From Verrucomicrobiota bacterium (GTDB lineage: Bacteria > Verrucomicrobiota > Verrucomicrobiia > CAIQCK01), in the NCBI GenBank assembly GCA_026397915.1, contig JAPLTX010000007.1:1-64000 (forward strand): a DNA stretch of 64,000 bases. The letters are read 5' to 3'. The notes below the pieces were generated by a model. It worked only from the letters and a program-made list of their open reading frames with translations, was not told where the DNA came from and ran no database searches. Below, one piece after another: positions 1 through 8,083 of this stretch. Position 1 is the stretch's first letter; each line of letters starts with the position of its first letter. Position numbers and translations under genes: made by a program.

Positions 1-2
1 CC

Positions 3-1181
3 GCGCCGGATGGAACGTCGCTGGGCTGGGAGGAGTTCGAGTTGCACAAACTCGCCGCCGGCGCGCCGCAACCCACGGTGTTTCTCGATGCGCACAACCG
101 GACCCTCGTGAACGGCAAGCCGTTCTTTCCGCTCGGCTGGTATTTCGGGCCGGGGCCGACGACCAAGAACTTCGAGGAGCATCTCGACCGCGTCGCGGCC
201 AGTCCGTTCAACACGATCATGTGCTACGGCATCAACGTCGGCGGCGTAGAGAAGGTCCGCACCTATCTCGACGCTCTCGCCGCGCGCAAGCTGAAGATCA
301 TCTACTCGATCAAGGACGTTTTCGCTGGCACGGGAGGGTATTACGAGCCGGTGCTCGGCTTCCGCGGCGAGGAGACCATCGTGCGCGGCATCGTCCCGCT
401 CTTCCGCGATCATCCAGCGCTGCTCGCATGGTATCTGAACGACGAGCTGCCGCTGACGATGCGCGACCGGCTCGACGCGCGCCAGCGGCTCGTGCGGCAG
501 CTCGACCCGAATCATCCGCCGTGGGCCGTGCTTTATCAGGTGGATGAGTTTTGCGGCTACCTCAACTCCGCTGACGTTCTGGGCGCCGACCCGTATCCCG
601 TGACCGACCGGCCTGTGACGATGGTGTCGGACTGGATGCGAAAATGCTCGGCGGTATCGGACGGATTGCGGCCGTTGTGGATGGTGCCGCAGGCGATGGA
701 CTGGGCGTGTTACCGCAAGGAGCACGCCGACAAATTTCGCGCGCCGACGCTCGACGAGGAACTGGTGATGACCTACCTCTGCCTCATCCACGGCGCAAGC
801 GGCCTCATCTACTACAGTTACTTCGATTTGCAGCGCGACCGGCTCGGCCTCGACAAACGCTGGGCCGACATGCTCGTTGTCGGCAACGAGGTAAAGCAAC
901 TCTTTCCCGCGCTGCTCTCTGCCGCGAAGCCGCCGAAACTTGACGTGAAAGCGAGCCGCGACGCCGTGCAGTTTGCCGCGCGAGCCGACGACGCCGGCCG
1001 CCGCTATGTCCTGTTGGCCAACCCGGACTCGAAGGAACCCGCCACCGCAAGCATTGCCGTGCCGGCTCGCGCCAAGCTGCAACTCCTCCAACGCGGCCAG
1101 ATCAAACCGATGACCGCGGCAAACGGCCGTTGCGAGATCGCGCTGGAGCCGATGAGTGCCGCGACGCTGATTGTGAAGTAG
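3..1181 (+). CDS. Glycoside hydrolase-like TIM-barrel protein (5' end outside window)
   Basis: The frame is open to the left edge, so the true start lies upstream; an in-frame TTG at 42 is only an internal codon. The visible part opens with the tail of what looks like a beta-sandwich domain (GWEEFELHKL). It continues with VFLDAHNRTLVNGKPFFPLGWY, a layout common at the start of clan-A-like glycosidase barrels in which a gene product describes its own 'name/ornament' strand before the barrel. The DHPALLAWYLNDELP segment resembles the strand-4 acid/base region of such enzymes (N-D-E). A short all-beta C-terminal domain follows (about the last 80 residues). Substrate cannot be told. An exported polysaccharide-active role would fit the genome's other lyases and sulfatases, but the signal peptide, if any, is outside the window. 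Confidence 0.55.
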   Translation, partial: APDGTSLGWEEFELHKLAAGAPQPTVFLDAHNRTLVNGKPFFPLGWYFGPGPTTKNFEEHLDRVAASPFNTIMCYGINVGGVEKVRTYLDALAARKLKIIYSIKDVFAGTGGYYEPVLGFRGEETIVRGIVPLFRDHPALLAWYLNDELPLTMRDRLDARQRLVRQLDPNHPPWAVLYQVDEFCGYLNSADVLGADPYPVTDRPVTMVSDWMRKCSAVSDGLRPLWMVPQAMDWACYRKEHADKFRAPTLDEELVMTYLCLIHGASGLIYYSYFDLQRDRLGLDKRWADMLVVGNEVKQLFPALLSAAKPPKLDVKASRDAVQFAARADDAGRRYVLLANPDSKEPATASIAVPARAKLQLLQRGQIKPMTAANGRCEIALEPMSAATLIVK

Positions 1182-1202
1182 ATCCGGCGGTCGGCGAGCG
1201 AC

Positions 1203-1802
1203 TCACCGGTAAATGTCCACGAGGAAAACGACGGCTTCGCCTTTGCCGGTGTTGACGATGGCGTGCGGCACGTCGGCGCGGTAGGTGGCGGAATCGCCGG
1301 GTGCCAGTTCCTCCGCGTCGCTGGCGGACTCGACCCGGACGCGGCCCTTCTGGACGGTCAGGAACTCGCGCGTGCCCTCGAAGTGTGGGCTGCTGCGTAA
1401 CGCCCCGCCTTCTGCGAGGCACACTTCGTAAAACTCCACATCCTTCTCCAGGTTCAGCGGCGAGAGCGTTCGGATGCGACAGTTCTTGTCGGAGCGGTAG
1501 TGATAAGCGCGGTCCTCGGCACGGATGACCTCGACCGCCGATGTCGCGCCGGGCGTTTCCACCAGCGCACCGAGCGTCATGCCGAAGGCGCGGGCGATGC
1601 GGAACGCGACGGCGAGCGTTGGATTGGCCTTGGCGCGCTCGATCTGGCTGAGCATGGAGCGGCTGACGCCGGAGGCCTTGGCCAGCGCGTCGAGCGACCA
1701 GCCGCGATCGGCGCGGAGCTGCTTCAGGCGGCGGCAGAGATGGCCGCTGACCGGATCGGCAACCGGGGTCGGTTTGGGTCTGACGGAGGAGGGCTTGATC
1801 AT
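1203..1802 (-). CDS. XRE-family transcriptional regulator with C-terminal cupin sensor domain
   Basis: A 199-residue protein. Residues about 25-80 form a lambda-repressor-type helix-turn-helix (LRADRGWSLDALAKASGVS followed by SQIERAKANPTL). Residues about 120-199 form a cupin_2 barrel (SPHFEGTREFLTVQKGRVRV, then DVPHAIVNTG). This HTH-cupin architecture is usual for one-component regulators of amino-acid or amine metabolism that bind a small ligand in the cupin. The gene is divergent from tdh with a 146-bp gap, so control of threonine degradation, and of itself, is the natural inference. A perfect 10-bp palindrome lies directly upstream of its start codon. The ATG start at 1802 is followed at once by a plausible N-terminal tail. 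Confidence 0.85.
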   Translation of the reverse strand: MIKPSSVRPKPTPVADPVSGHLCRRLKQLRADRGWSLDALAKASGVSRSMLSQIERAKANPTLAVAFRIARAFGMTLGALVETPGATSAVEVIRAEDRAYHYRSDKNCRIRTLSPLNLEKDVEFYEVCLAEGGALRSSPHFEGTREFLTVQKGRVRVESASDAEELAPGDSATYRADVPHAIVNTGKGEAVVFLVDIYR

Positions 1803-1807
1803 GGCGT

Positions 1808-1817
1808 CAATATATTG
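1808..1817. promoter_or_regulatory. Perfect palindrome CAATATATTG, possible operator
   Basis: A 10-bp perfect palindrome lies 5 bp upstream of the start codon of the XRE-cupin gene, where a repressor would block its initiation. A related half-site, TTCAATATG, lies about 35 bp further into the same divergent gap towards tdh. This is an A/T-rich island in otherwise GC-rich DNA. Binding by the adjacent regulator is inference. Confidence 0.35.
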
Positions 1818-1948
1818 GAAATAGTTCTTGCATCATGGAGTCTCGCGTGTTCAATATGCTGCACGTGATTCCGTGATGTTGGACATAGTGCAGACAAGCG
1901 GCCGGCTTGGCAACCCTTTTTCCTGCCGGCACAACCGGAGGTTGAACA

Positions 1949-2974
1949 ATGAAGGCATTGGTAAAACGACAATCGGCGCCGGGACTCTGGCTGGAGGATG
2001 TGCCGGAGCCGGAGATCGGCCTGAACGACGTGCTGATCCACGTGGATCGCACCGGCATCTGTGGCACCGATCTCCATATCTATAATTGGGACGCCTGGGC
2101 GCAGAAGACCATTCCTGTGCCGCTGGTGGTCGGGCACGAGTTTGTCGGTGAGATCGTCGAGGTCGGCTCGAACGTAAAGGATTTCTTTCCCGGCCAGATC
2201 GTCAGTGGCGAGGGGCATGTGGTCTGCGGCAGATGCCGCAACTGTCTCGCCGGCCGGCGGCATCTCTGCGCGGACACCAAGGGCATCGGCGTCAACCGGC
2301 CCGGCGCGTTCGCCGAGTATCTGTCGCTTCCAATGACCAACGTCTGGGTCCACAGCGAAAGCATTGACCGCGACGTCGCCTCCATCTTCGATCCGTTCGG
2401 CAACGCGGTGCATACAGCGCTGTCGTTCCCGGTGCTCGGCGAGGACGTGCTCGTCACCGGCGCGGGGCCGATCGGCATCATGGCCGCAGCGGTGGCACGG
2501 CATGCAGGAGCGCGGCACGTCGTGATTACCGACGTAAACCCGTGGCGTTTGGAGTTGGCGCGGAAGATGGGCGTGACGCTGGCGGTGAACCCACGCGAGC
2601 GCAGTCTGAAGGACGCGCAGAAACAGCTTGGCATGAAGGAAGGATTCGATGTCGGGCTGGAGATGTCGGGCAACGCGGCGGCGTTCCGCGACATGCTGGC
2701 GAACATGAGCCACGGCGCGAGAATCGCGGTGCTCGGCATTCCGCCCGAGGCGATGGCGATTGACTGGAATACGGTCATTTTCAACATGCTCACCATCAAG
2801 GGCATCTATGGCCGCGAAATGTATGAGACGTGGTATAAGATGACCGTCATGCTGGAAAGCGGCCTCGATATCCGGCCGGTCATCACGCACCGGTTTCATT
2901 ACACGGAGTTTGAAAAAGGTTTTGAGGTGATGAACAGCGGCCAGTCGGGCAAAGTTGTGTTGAATTGGAAATGA
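1949..2974 (+). CDS. tdh: L-threonine 3-dehydrogenase
   Basis: Oxidises L-threonine with NAD+ to 2-amino-3-ketobutyrate, the first step of the threonine-to-glycine route, in the cytoplasm. The 341-residue length equals that of the E. coli enzyme. Catalytic-zinc residues are at Cys38 (GICGTDLH) and His63-Glu64 (VVGHEF). The four structural-zinc cysteines are Cys93, Cys96, Cys99 and Cys107. A Rossmann NAD-binding motif follows ([15 protein letters not shown]). A clear ribosome-binding site, GGAGGT, precedes the ATG by 5 nt. The partner ligase gene kbl is not adjacent. The divergent XRE-cupin gene is the likely regulator, and the TRIC-type channel gene follows after 16 bp, probably on the same transcript. 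Confidence 0.95.
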   Translation: MKALVKRQSAPGLWLEDVPEPEIGLNDVLIHVDRTGICGTDLHIYNWDAWAQKTIPVPLVVGHEFVGEIVEVGSNVKDFFPGQIVSGEGHVVCGRCRNCLAGRRHLCADTKGIGVNRPGAFAEYLSLPMTNVWVHSESIDRDVASIFDPFGNAVHTALSFPVLGEDVLVTGAGPIGIMAAAVARHAGARHVVITDVNPWRLELARKMGVTLAVNPRERSLKDAQKQLGMKEGFDVGLEMSGNAAAFRDMLANMSHGARIAVLGIPPEAMAIDWNTVIFNMLTIKGIYGREMYETWYKMTVMLESGLDIRPVITHRFHYTEFEKGFEVMNSGQSGKVVLNWK

Positions 2975-2990
2975 TGAATGGAGTGTCGCC

Positions 2991-3614
2991 ATGAACCTGC
3001 CATCGCCCCAACTGCTGCTGGAGCACTTCGGCGTCTTCGTGTCCGCCATCACCGGCGTGCTGGCGGCGCGGGGCAAGAAGATTGATTTGTTCGGCGTGCT
3101 GGTGCTGGCGCTGGTGACGGCGTTTGGCGGCGGCACCGTGCGCGACGTGCTTGTTGGCGATCTGCCGGTGGTCTGGCTGCGGGGACCGGGGCTGCTGATC
3201 AACGCGACGGTGGCGGCGCTGGTGACGTTCTTCGTGGCGCGCTTCTGCAAACTGCCCCACCGCGCGCTGCTGGTGGCGGACGCGTTGGCGCTGGCGTTCT
3301 TCACGATGCTCGGCACGCAAAAAGGCGTGGCGCTTCATTTCTCGCCGCCGGTGGCGGTATTGCTCGGCGTGGTCACCGGCGTGGCCGGTGGCATCGCGCG
3401 CGACATACTTGTTGGTGAAATGCCGATGGTGTTCCGGCCGGAGATCCGTCTTTACGCGACAGCGTCGTTGTGCGGCGCAGTGGCGTGCATGACGCTGCAC
3501 GGCCTGGGAGTTGGCGGTTTGCTGGTGACGGTGGCCGGCGCGAGCTTGGTGCTGGCGTTGCGCCTGGCTGCAATTTACTGGAAACTTTCCCTGCCGGTGT
3601 TTGAGGCGCGGTGA
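2991..3614 (+). CDS. TRIC/UPF0126 family cation channel-like membrane protein
   Basis: A 207-residue integral membrane protein with about six to seven hydrophobic segments. It has the two-fold internal repeat of the UPF0126 (YicG-like, prokaryotic TRIC) family. Each repeat carries a GG-x-x-RD-x-L-V-G motif: GGGTVRDVLVGDLP near residue 42 and GGIARDILVGEMP near residue 132. Family members form trimeric monovalent-cation channels. Some relatives have been linked to glycine uptake, which would be neat beside tdh, but that link here is inference. The gene starts 16 bp after tdh, so co-transcription is likely. Confidence 0.85.
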   Translation: MNLPSPQLLLEHFGVFVSAITGVLAARGKKIDLFGVLVLALVTAFGGGTVRDVLVGDLPVVWLRGPGLLINATVAALVTFFVARFCKLPHRALLVADALALAFFTMLGTQKGVALHFSPPVAVLLGVVTGVAGGIARDILVGEMPMVFRPEIRLYATASLCGAVACMTLHGLGVGGLLVTVAGASLVLALRLAAIYWKLSLPVFEAR

Positions 3615-3669
3615 AAACCTTTTGCGTCCGGCGCCGGAATCACGGATAATGAGTCGGGTCGAGGCAAAA

Positions 3670-4278
3670 ATGATGAATACAAAGCGGCGATTTTTACGCG
3701 GCGGTTTCACGCTGGTGGAACTGCTGGTGGTGATGACGATCATGGGTATTTTGGGGGCCTTGTTGTTCCCGGCGCTCACGGGCGGCAAGAGGAAGGCCGA
3801 CCAAGTGATTTGCACGAGCAACATGAACCAGCTCTGTAAATTCATCAGCCAGTATGCCCGCGACAAAGAAGTTTATCCCGAAAGCAGCCGTTGGATGGGG
3901 ACATCCAGCGTTGAGGACGGCCCGCTCGGCCGATACACGAAGGAGCAAAAGATCTACGTCTGCCCAGCCGACACGCAGTTGAAGGACACGTTGAAGAGGC
4001 ACAGCACGCAGCGGCTGACGAGCTATGCTTACAACAGTTGGTTCGATCGCAAACCCTACAGCACCTCGGTGGACATGTCACGAGCGGTGCTTTTCATGGA
4101 ACCGCGCGTGGGCAGCGGCGGAACCATGCAAACGACCTTTCAAGGCGTCGGCGCGCCCCGCCTTACCGACCGACACAACGGCGGCGGCTTGGTCGCCTAT
4201 GGTGACGCACACGTGGAGTTTTTCAACCAGCAGCGTTTTCAGAAGAACAAAGACATCATCTTCGAAGTAACGCGCTGA
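3670..4278 (+). CDS. Type II secretion/pseudopilin-like protein with prepilin N-terminal methylation motif
   Basis: Residues about 10-33 carry the class III signal RGG-FTLVELLVVMTIMGIL, cleaved before Phe by a prepilin peptidase and N-methylated, followed by one transmembrane/assembly helix. The rest contains the Tyr/Gly-rich globular part typical of the very large family of Verrucomicrobia/Planctomycete G/H-type pseudopilin-like proteins; the C-terminus (GGGLVAYGDAHVEFF) matches their usual 'DGHV' ending. The ATG at 3670 is chosen because GAGG precedes it by 5 nt. An upstream TTG overlaps the previous gene and is unlikely. Such proteins occur in dozens of copies in these genomes, and the individual role is unknown. 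Confidence 0.85.
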   Translation: MMNTKRRFLRGGFTLVELLVVMTIMGILGALLFPALTGGKRKADQVICTSNMNQLCKFISQYARDKEVYPESSRWMGTSSVEDGPLGRYTKEQKIYVCPADTQLKDTLKRHSTQRLTSYAYNSWFDRKPYSTSVDMSRAVLFMEPRVGSGGTMQTTFQGVGAPRLTDRHNGGGLVAYGDAHVEFFNQQRFQKNKDIIFEVTR

Positions 4279-4279
4279 G

Positions 4280-4311
4280 CCAGCCCCGGGGAAGTTGATA
4301 CGAAGGGCTGG
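4280..4311. terminator. Inverted repeat between convergent genes, possible bidirectional terminator
   Basis: CCAGCCC (4280-4286) pairs with GGGCTGG (4305-4311) around an 18-nt loop, in the 41-bp gap between two convergent genes. There is no T-tract on either side, so intrinsic termination is only possible. Confidence 0.3.
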
Positions 4312-4319
4312 ATGCCGTG

Positions 4320-5321
4320 CTAGCGGTTCGCGGCTTTCCTGTAAGTTTCAATGCCCGCCATGACGGCCGCAGCCAGTCTGTCGCGGTGAGATGACTGGCT
4401 GATCAGCCGAGCGTCGGACACGTTGGAAAGAAACCCACTCTCAACCAGCACGCCAGGACACGTCTGGTCTTTGAGCACCTCAAAACGCGCCCGCTTCACG
4501 CCGCGCTCCACCGTGCCCGTCCGCGCGACGAGACTCTGTTGGATGCAGTGCGCCAACACTACATTGTCGTTGTCAAAGCGATTGCCAGCAAAGGTCAGAA
4601 AATCCGTGGCGCTCAACGCCGCACTCTTGGTGGAGGTGGACTGCGCGCCCGACGGCGTCAGGCAAAATGTTTCCGCCCCACGCGGCTCCGTGGACGGGGC
4701 GGAGGAATTAAAATGCATGCTCACAAACAAGTCCGCCTTCCGCGCCCGTGCGAACGCCGAGCGAGAATCCAGCGACACCTCACGGTCGTCGTTGCGCGTG
4801 AGCAACACGTTGTAGCCCTTCTGTGCCAGCAACCCACGCAGCCGTTTGGCCAGATCGAGCGTCAGCGTTTTCTCCAACAGCCCGTTCTGCGCGTGTGCGC
4901 CTTGGTCCGGCCCACCATGCCCCGGATCGAGCACAATCGTGCGCAACGGCCATGCGGCCGCCAACCCCGTGCGCCGCAGCAGCGGGTCGAGTGTCTTGAC
5001 CACATCAATCGCCGGCAACCACACCTGCTGGCTGTGCAAAGCCAGCGGCGCGCTCAGCCAGTATTTCACTCCCTGCACCTCCGCCTCGCGGCTGTCCACC
5101 GTGAGCCGCACCCGCACCTGCGACGACGTCAGCATGACCGTTCGATTGCGGCTCACCTGTCCCTTTAACCCAAACACCTTCATCACGTCCCCCATCGCCA
5201 CGTATTCGCGGCCGTAAACGTGACGGGTCTTGAGCACAATAGATTGCGCCAGTCCAGCCCACGCGCCAATCGCGCAAGCGGCCCACACGCCCATCAACCC
5301 CAATGGCAGCCGGTATCTCAT
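4320..5321 (-). CDS. N-acetylmuramoyl-L-alanine amidase (Amidase_3) with N-terminal SH3-like/copper-amine-oxidase-like domain
   Basis: Cleaves the amide bond between muramic acid and the stem peptide, in the periplasm. Residues 1-26 form a signal peptide. Residues about 30-115 resemble a copper-amine-oxidase N-terminal-type domain (a stalk domain often fused to amidases). Residues about 128-330 are the zinc-dependent catalytic domain. Visible zinc and catalytic residues are His in LDPGHGGPDQG, the Glu of LLEKTLTL, His in FVSMHFNSS, and Glu in VLVESGFLSN. It is an AmiA/B/C-type hydrolase used in daughter-cell separation or wall turnover. It is convergent with the pseudopilin gene. Confidence 0.88.
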   Translation of the reverse strand: MRYRLPLGLMGVWAACAIGAWAGLAQSIVLKTRHVYGREYVAMGDVMKVFGLKGQVSRNRTVMLTSSQVRVRLTVDSREAEVQGVKYWLSAPLALHSQQVWLPAIDVVKTLDPLLRRTGLAAAWPLRTIVLDPGHGGPDQGAHAQNGLLEKTLTLDLAKRLRGLLAQKGYNVLLTRNDDREVSLDSRSAFARARKADLFVSMHFNSSAPSTEPRGAETFCLTPSGAQSTSTKSAALSATDFLTFAGNRFDNDNVVLAHCIQQSLVARTGTVERGVKRARFEVLKDQTCPGVLVESGFLSNVSDARLISQSSHRDRLAAAVMAGIETYRKAANR

Positions 5322-5473
5322 GCTTCGCCTAAAACTCTACTTTGTTCCAGATACCTGATAACTCCGGCCATTTCAAGATGGAACGCAAGCCGCGCCATTC
5401 ACCGACAAATGATCATCCTCCGGCACCCGGCTTTGTGCTATCCTCCGAGGCAATGTAAAAGGAGGACTTCATC

Positions 5474-6157
5474 ATGAAACTGACCTACTGGAGTCATTCG
5501 TGTTTTCTGCTGGAGACCGGCTCGCATCGGCTCGTGATTGATCCGTTTCTGACCGGCAACCCAAAGGCGCCGATCAAAGCCGACGCCGTGAAGTGCGATT
5601 TCGTGCTCGTCTCGCACGGCCACAACGACCACGTCGGTGACGCCGTTGCTATCGCCCGTCGCAACAACGCCACGATCATCGCCAACTACGAGATCGCCAC
5701 TTTCTGCGGCCAGCAGGGCGCAAACGTCCATCCGCTGCACATCGGCGGCAGCCACCTGTTCCCGTTCGGCCGCGTCAAGCTCACCATCGCCCACCACGGC
5801 TCCGGCTACCAGACCGACACCGGCTTCCTCTACATGGGCAACCCCACCGGCATACTCATCACCGCCGAGGAAAAAACCGTTTATCACGCCGGCGACACCG
5901 GCTTGTTTCTCGACATGCAGCTTATCGGCCGGCTAAACCGCATTGACGTGGCGTTGTTGCCCATCGGCGACAACTTCACCATGGGCGTGGAAGACGCCGT
6001 CGAAGCCGTCACGATGCTCAAGCCGCAAACCGTCGTCCCGATGCACTACGACACGTTTGATGTGATTCACGCCGATCCCGCCGAGTTTGCGCGCAAGGCC
6101 GCCACTGTTGGCGCTCGCGTCAGGCCGCTCCGCATCGGTGAAAGTCTTGAGTTCTGA
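5474..6157 (+). CDS. UPF0173-family metal-dependent hydrolase (metallo-beta-lactamase fold)
   Basis: A 227-residue protein, full length for UPF0173. The metal-binding H-x-H-x-D-H motif is in VSHGHNDHVGD (about residues 52-60). Further ligands are His in IAHHGSG and Asp in YHAGDTGLF, and a late His lies in VPMHYDTF. The family is widespread and annotated only as metal-dependent hydrolase; its physiological substrate is not established. A very strong Shine-Dalgarno sequence, AAAAGGAGG, lies 8 nt before the ATG. The next gene is separated by a small-RNA candidate and a terminator, so this is probably a single-gene unit. Confidence 0.88.
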   Translation: MKLTYWSHSCFLLETGSHRLVIDPFLTGNPKAPIKADAVKCDFVLVSHGHNDHVGDAVAIARRNNATIIANYEIATFCGQQGANVHPLHIGGSHLFPFGRVKLTIAHHGSGYQTDTGFLYMGNPTGILITAEEKTVYHAGDTGLFLDMQLIGRLNRIDVALLPIGDNFTMGVEDAVEAVTMLKPQTVVPMHYDTFDVIHADPAEFARKAATVGARVRPLRIGESLEF

Positions 6158-6200
6158 CAAATCGCTGCCGAAAAAACTCTTCGCGGATTGAAGAACGTGA

Positions 6201-6228
6201 TTGACCCACGAGCGGAATCGTGTAGATT
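6201..6228 (+). promoter_or_regulatory. Predicted sigma70-type promoter of the small-RNA candidate
   Basis: TTGACC (6201-6206, five of six consensus) and TAGATT (6223-6228, four of six) are separated by 16 bp. The spacing and TAnnnT form match other promoter-like sites in this window. Predicted start is near 6235. Confidence 0.45.
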
Positions 6229-6234
6229 GTTCCG

Positions 6235-6339
6235 CAGTGAGCGCGGGCTCACACAAATTTCGCGGCGGTCCAGATCCAAAAGATGGGCTTGCCGCGGTGA
6301 AGGTTCGGGCGACCTTAGGGTCGCCTGAACCGTTTTTGG
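6235..6339 (+). ncRNA. Candidate structured small RNA of about 105 nt
   Basis: No protein start or reading frame fits this 224-bp gap, but it holds a promoter-like site and then three successive hairpins. GTGAGC/GCTCAC (6237-6252, loop GCGG) comes first. CGCGGC/GCCGCG (6261-6296) encloses a smaller ATC/GAT hairpin. A 13-bp terminator stem follows. The hallmarks of 4.5S RNA and tmRNA are absent. Alternatively it is the 3' untranslated region of the upstream hydrolase gene plus terminator. Function is unknown. Confidence 0.4.
6302..6339 (+). terminator. Strong intrinsic terminator
   Basis: A 13-bp stem (6302-6314 with 6319-6331, one G-U pair) closes on a TTAG loop and is followed by GTTTTTGG. 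It ends either the small-RNA candidate or read-through from the UPF0173 gene, just before the aroB promoter. Confidence 0.85.
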
Positions 6340-6343
6340 CCCC

Positions 6344-6371
6344 TTGACTTGGCCCGCCTCTCCTTTAAGCT
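6344..6371 (+). promoter_or_regulatory. Predicted aroB promoter
   Basis: TTGACT (6344-6349), 16-bp spacer, TAAGCT (6366-6371). Transcription would start near 6378, only about 4 nt before the aroB ATG at 6382, so the message would be leaderless or nearly so; no Shine-Dalgarno sequence is present there. Confidence 0.45.
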
Positions 6372-6381
6372 GCCGCCACTC

Positions 6382-7470
6382 ATGAGTTCCATCGTTCACG
6401 TCGCGCTTGGCGAGCGCAGCTACGACATCCTGATCCGCGACGGCCTGCTCGGCCAGTTGCCGGAGTTGCTGCGGCCCCTCAAGCTTGGCCGCTGCTGCGC
6501 CATTCTCACCGACGCTACTGTAAGCCCGCGCTACGCCACCGCTGTTCGCGACGCGCTCACCGCGGCGGCTTGGAGCGTCAGTGTCCACACCGTGCCAAGC
6601 GGCGAAAGCTCCAAGTCGCTCAGCGTCGCTGGGAAGCTTTACGAGGAACTTGCCGAAGCGCGGCTGAACCGTCGCTCGTTCGTGCTGGCGCTCGGCGGTG
6701 GCGTCGTGGGCGATCTCGCGGGCTTCATCGCGGCGACCTTCCTGCGCGGAGTGGATTTCGTGCAAGTGCCGACGACATTGTTGGCGATGGTGGACAGTTC
6801 TGTCGGCGGCAAAGTGGCGATCAACCTGCCGCAGGGGAAAAATCTCGTCGGCGCGTTCTACCAGCCTCGAATCGTCGTGGCCGACACCGCCACGCTGGCG
6901 TCGCTGCCGGAACGCGAGTTTCGCGCCGGCGTCGCCGAGGTCATCAAGTATGGCGTCATCTACGACGCCGTTCTCTTCGCCGAACTGGAGCGGGAGCTGC
7001 CGGCGCTCATGGCCAAGGATGCAGCGGTGCTGGGGCGCGTCATTGCCCGTTGCTGCGAGATCAAGGCCGACGTCGTTTCCAAGGACGAACGCGAGAGTGG
7101 GCTGCGCGAGATTCTCAACTTCGGCCACACCGTCGGCCACGCTATCGAGGCCGTGACCGAATACGGCACCTATCTGCACGGCGAGGCTATTGCCATCGGC
7201 ATGGTGGCGGCGGCGCGGTTGTCGCAGAAGCACGGCGGCCTTGCGGAAGCGGACGTGGCTCGCATCGAGGCGCTGCTGCGCCGCGCCGGTTTTGATCTTC
7301 AGCCGCCCGATGTGTCGTTTGATCAACTGCTCGATGCGATGCGCTCGGACAAGAAGGCGCGCGACGGCGGGCTGCGCTTCGTGCTTGCGCGCCGCATCGG
7401 CGAGGTTTTCTCCAGCGACGCAGTGAGCGAATCGGATATCAAGGAGGTTCTCCATGTCAGCCGTCGGTGA
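6382..7470 (+). CDS. aroB: 3-dehydroquinate synthase
   Basis: Converts DAHP to 3-dehydroquinate in the shikimate pathway, using NAD+ and a divalent metal. The protein is 362 residues with start MSSIVHVALG; an upstream in-frame TTG would add 11 residues but falls inside the predicted promoter. The family signatures are present: the NAD-binding glycine-rich LALGGGVVGDLAGF; PTTLLAMVDSSVGGK; EVIKYGVIYD (metal-binding Glu and catalytic Lys); LNFGHTVGHAIE with the metal-binding histidines; and LHGEAIAIGM. It overlaps the next gene by 17 bp, indicating translational coupling with a protein of unknown function. Confidence 0.95.
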   Translation: MSSIVHVALGERSYDILIRDGLLGQLPELLRPLKLGRCCAILTDATVSPRYATAVRDALTAAAWSVSVHTVPSGESSKSLSVAGKLYEELAEARLNRRSFVLALGGGVVGDLAGFIAATFLRGVDFVQVPTTLLAMVDSSVGGKVAINLPQGKNLVGAFYQPRIVVADTATLASLPEREFRAGVAEVIKYGVIYDAVLFAELERELPALMAKDAAVLGRVIARCCEIKADVVSKDERESGLREILNFGHTVGHAIEAVTEYGTYLHGEAIAIGMVAAARLSQKHGGLAEADVARIEALLRRAGFDLQPPDVSFDQLLDAMRSDKKARDGGLRFVLARRIGEVFSSDAVSESDIKEVLHVSRR

Positions 7471-8068
7471 ATCCATCGTCCGCGAGTTCTTTGAGTTGAA
7501 CGGTTTCCTGGTCTGCCAGCACCGCAAATACGCCGTCATGGCGCGCGCGAAAACCGCTGACGAGGAAATTGATTTCCTCGTTCACAACCCCCACGCCGAT
7601 CCCGCCGCCGGCCCGCCCAACTTCATCATCGGTTCCGATGACTTGAAACGCGTGGCGCGTGCCATCGTGGTCGTCAAGCCGTGGCACACCGAGCGATTTG
7701 GTCCATCGGTCGTCTCGAAAACACAATTGCTGAAGTTCGTCGAGAAGCGTTCGCTCGACGCTGCCGACCGCCGGCTTGGTCACGACGGACCGCTGCTGAA
7801 GCTGCTGGTGTTGCCGGATCTGCCGGCCAGCGAATCGCTCAAGTCGAAGACCATCGAGCTACTCCGCGCCGCCGGCGTGGACGCCGTTATCATTTTCCGG
7901 ATGATGCTGCTGGAGTTGATCGGTTCGGTGGAGGTCAACCGCAACTACGCCAAGAGCGACCTGCTGCAAATCATCCGCTTGCTGAAGCTCTACCACTTGC
8001 TCAAAAGCCCGCAGCTCGATCTGTTCGCGCGCAAGAGAGGCCAGAAGCCGGAAACCAGCAGTCAGTAG
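7454..8068 (+). CDS. Conserved-looking hypothetical protein coupled to aroB
   Basis: Not recognised. A 204-residue soluble protein with no signal peptide or membrane segment. It starts inside the 3' end of aroB (17-bp overlap) with AAGGAGG seven nt ahead of ATG, so it is genuinely translated. An N-terminal stretch (SIVREFFELNGFLVCQHRKY, then EEIDFLVHNP) has the helix-then-E-x-D-F-L-V pattern of nuclease-fold (PD-(D/E)xK-like) proteins, but the catalytic lysine context is unclear. The middle holds a Val/Ile-rich strand (ARAIVVVKPWHT), and the C-terminus is basic. Sitting before dprA and topA, a DNA-related job is possible. This is inference. Confidence 0.6.
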   Translation: MSAVGESIVREFFELNGFLVCQHRKYAVMARAKTADEEIDFLVHNPHADPAAGPPNFIIGSDDLKRVARAIVVVKPWHTERFGPSVVSKTQLLKFVEKRSLDAADRRLGHDGPLLKLLVLPDLPASESLKSKTIELLRAAGVDAVIIFRMMLLELIGSVEVNRNYAKSDLLQIIRLLKLYHLLKSPQLDLFARKRGQKPETSSQ

Positions 8069-8083
8069 TCATCTTTCATCACC

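Noticed and set aside
1799..3316. A 505-codon minus-strand open frame
   Set aside because: Antisense to tdh and the TRIC gene; both have intact family motifs.
6235..6339. 4.5S RNA or tmRNA
   Set aside because: The conserved signal-recognition loop sequence and a tRNA-like end are absent.
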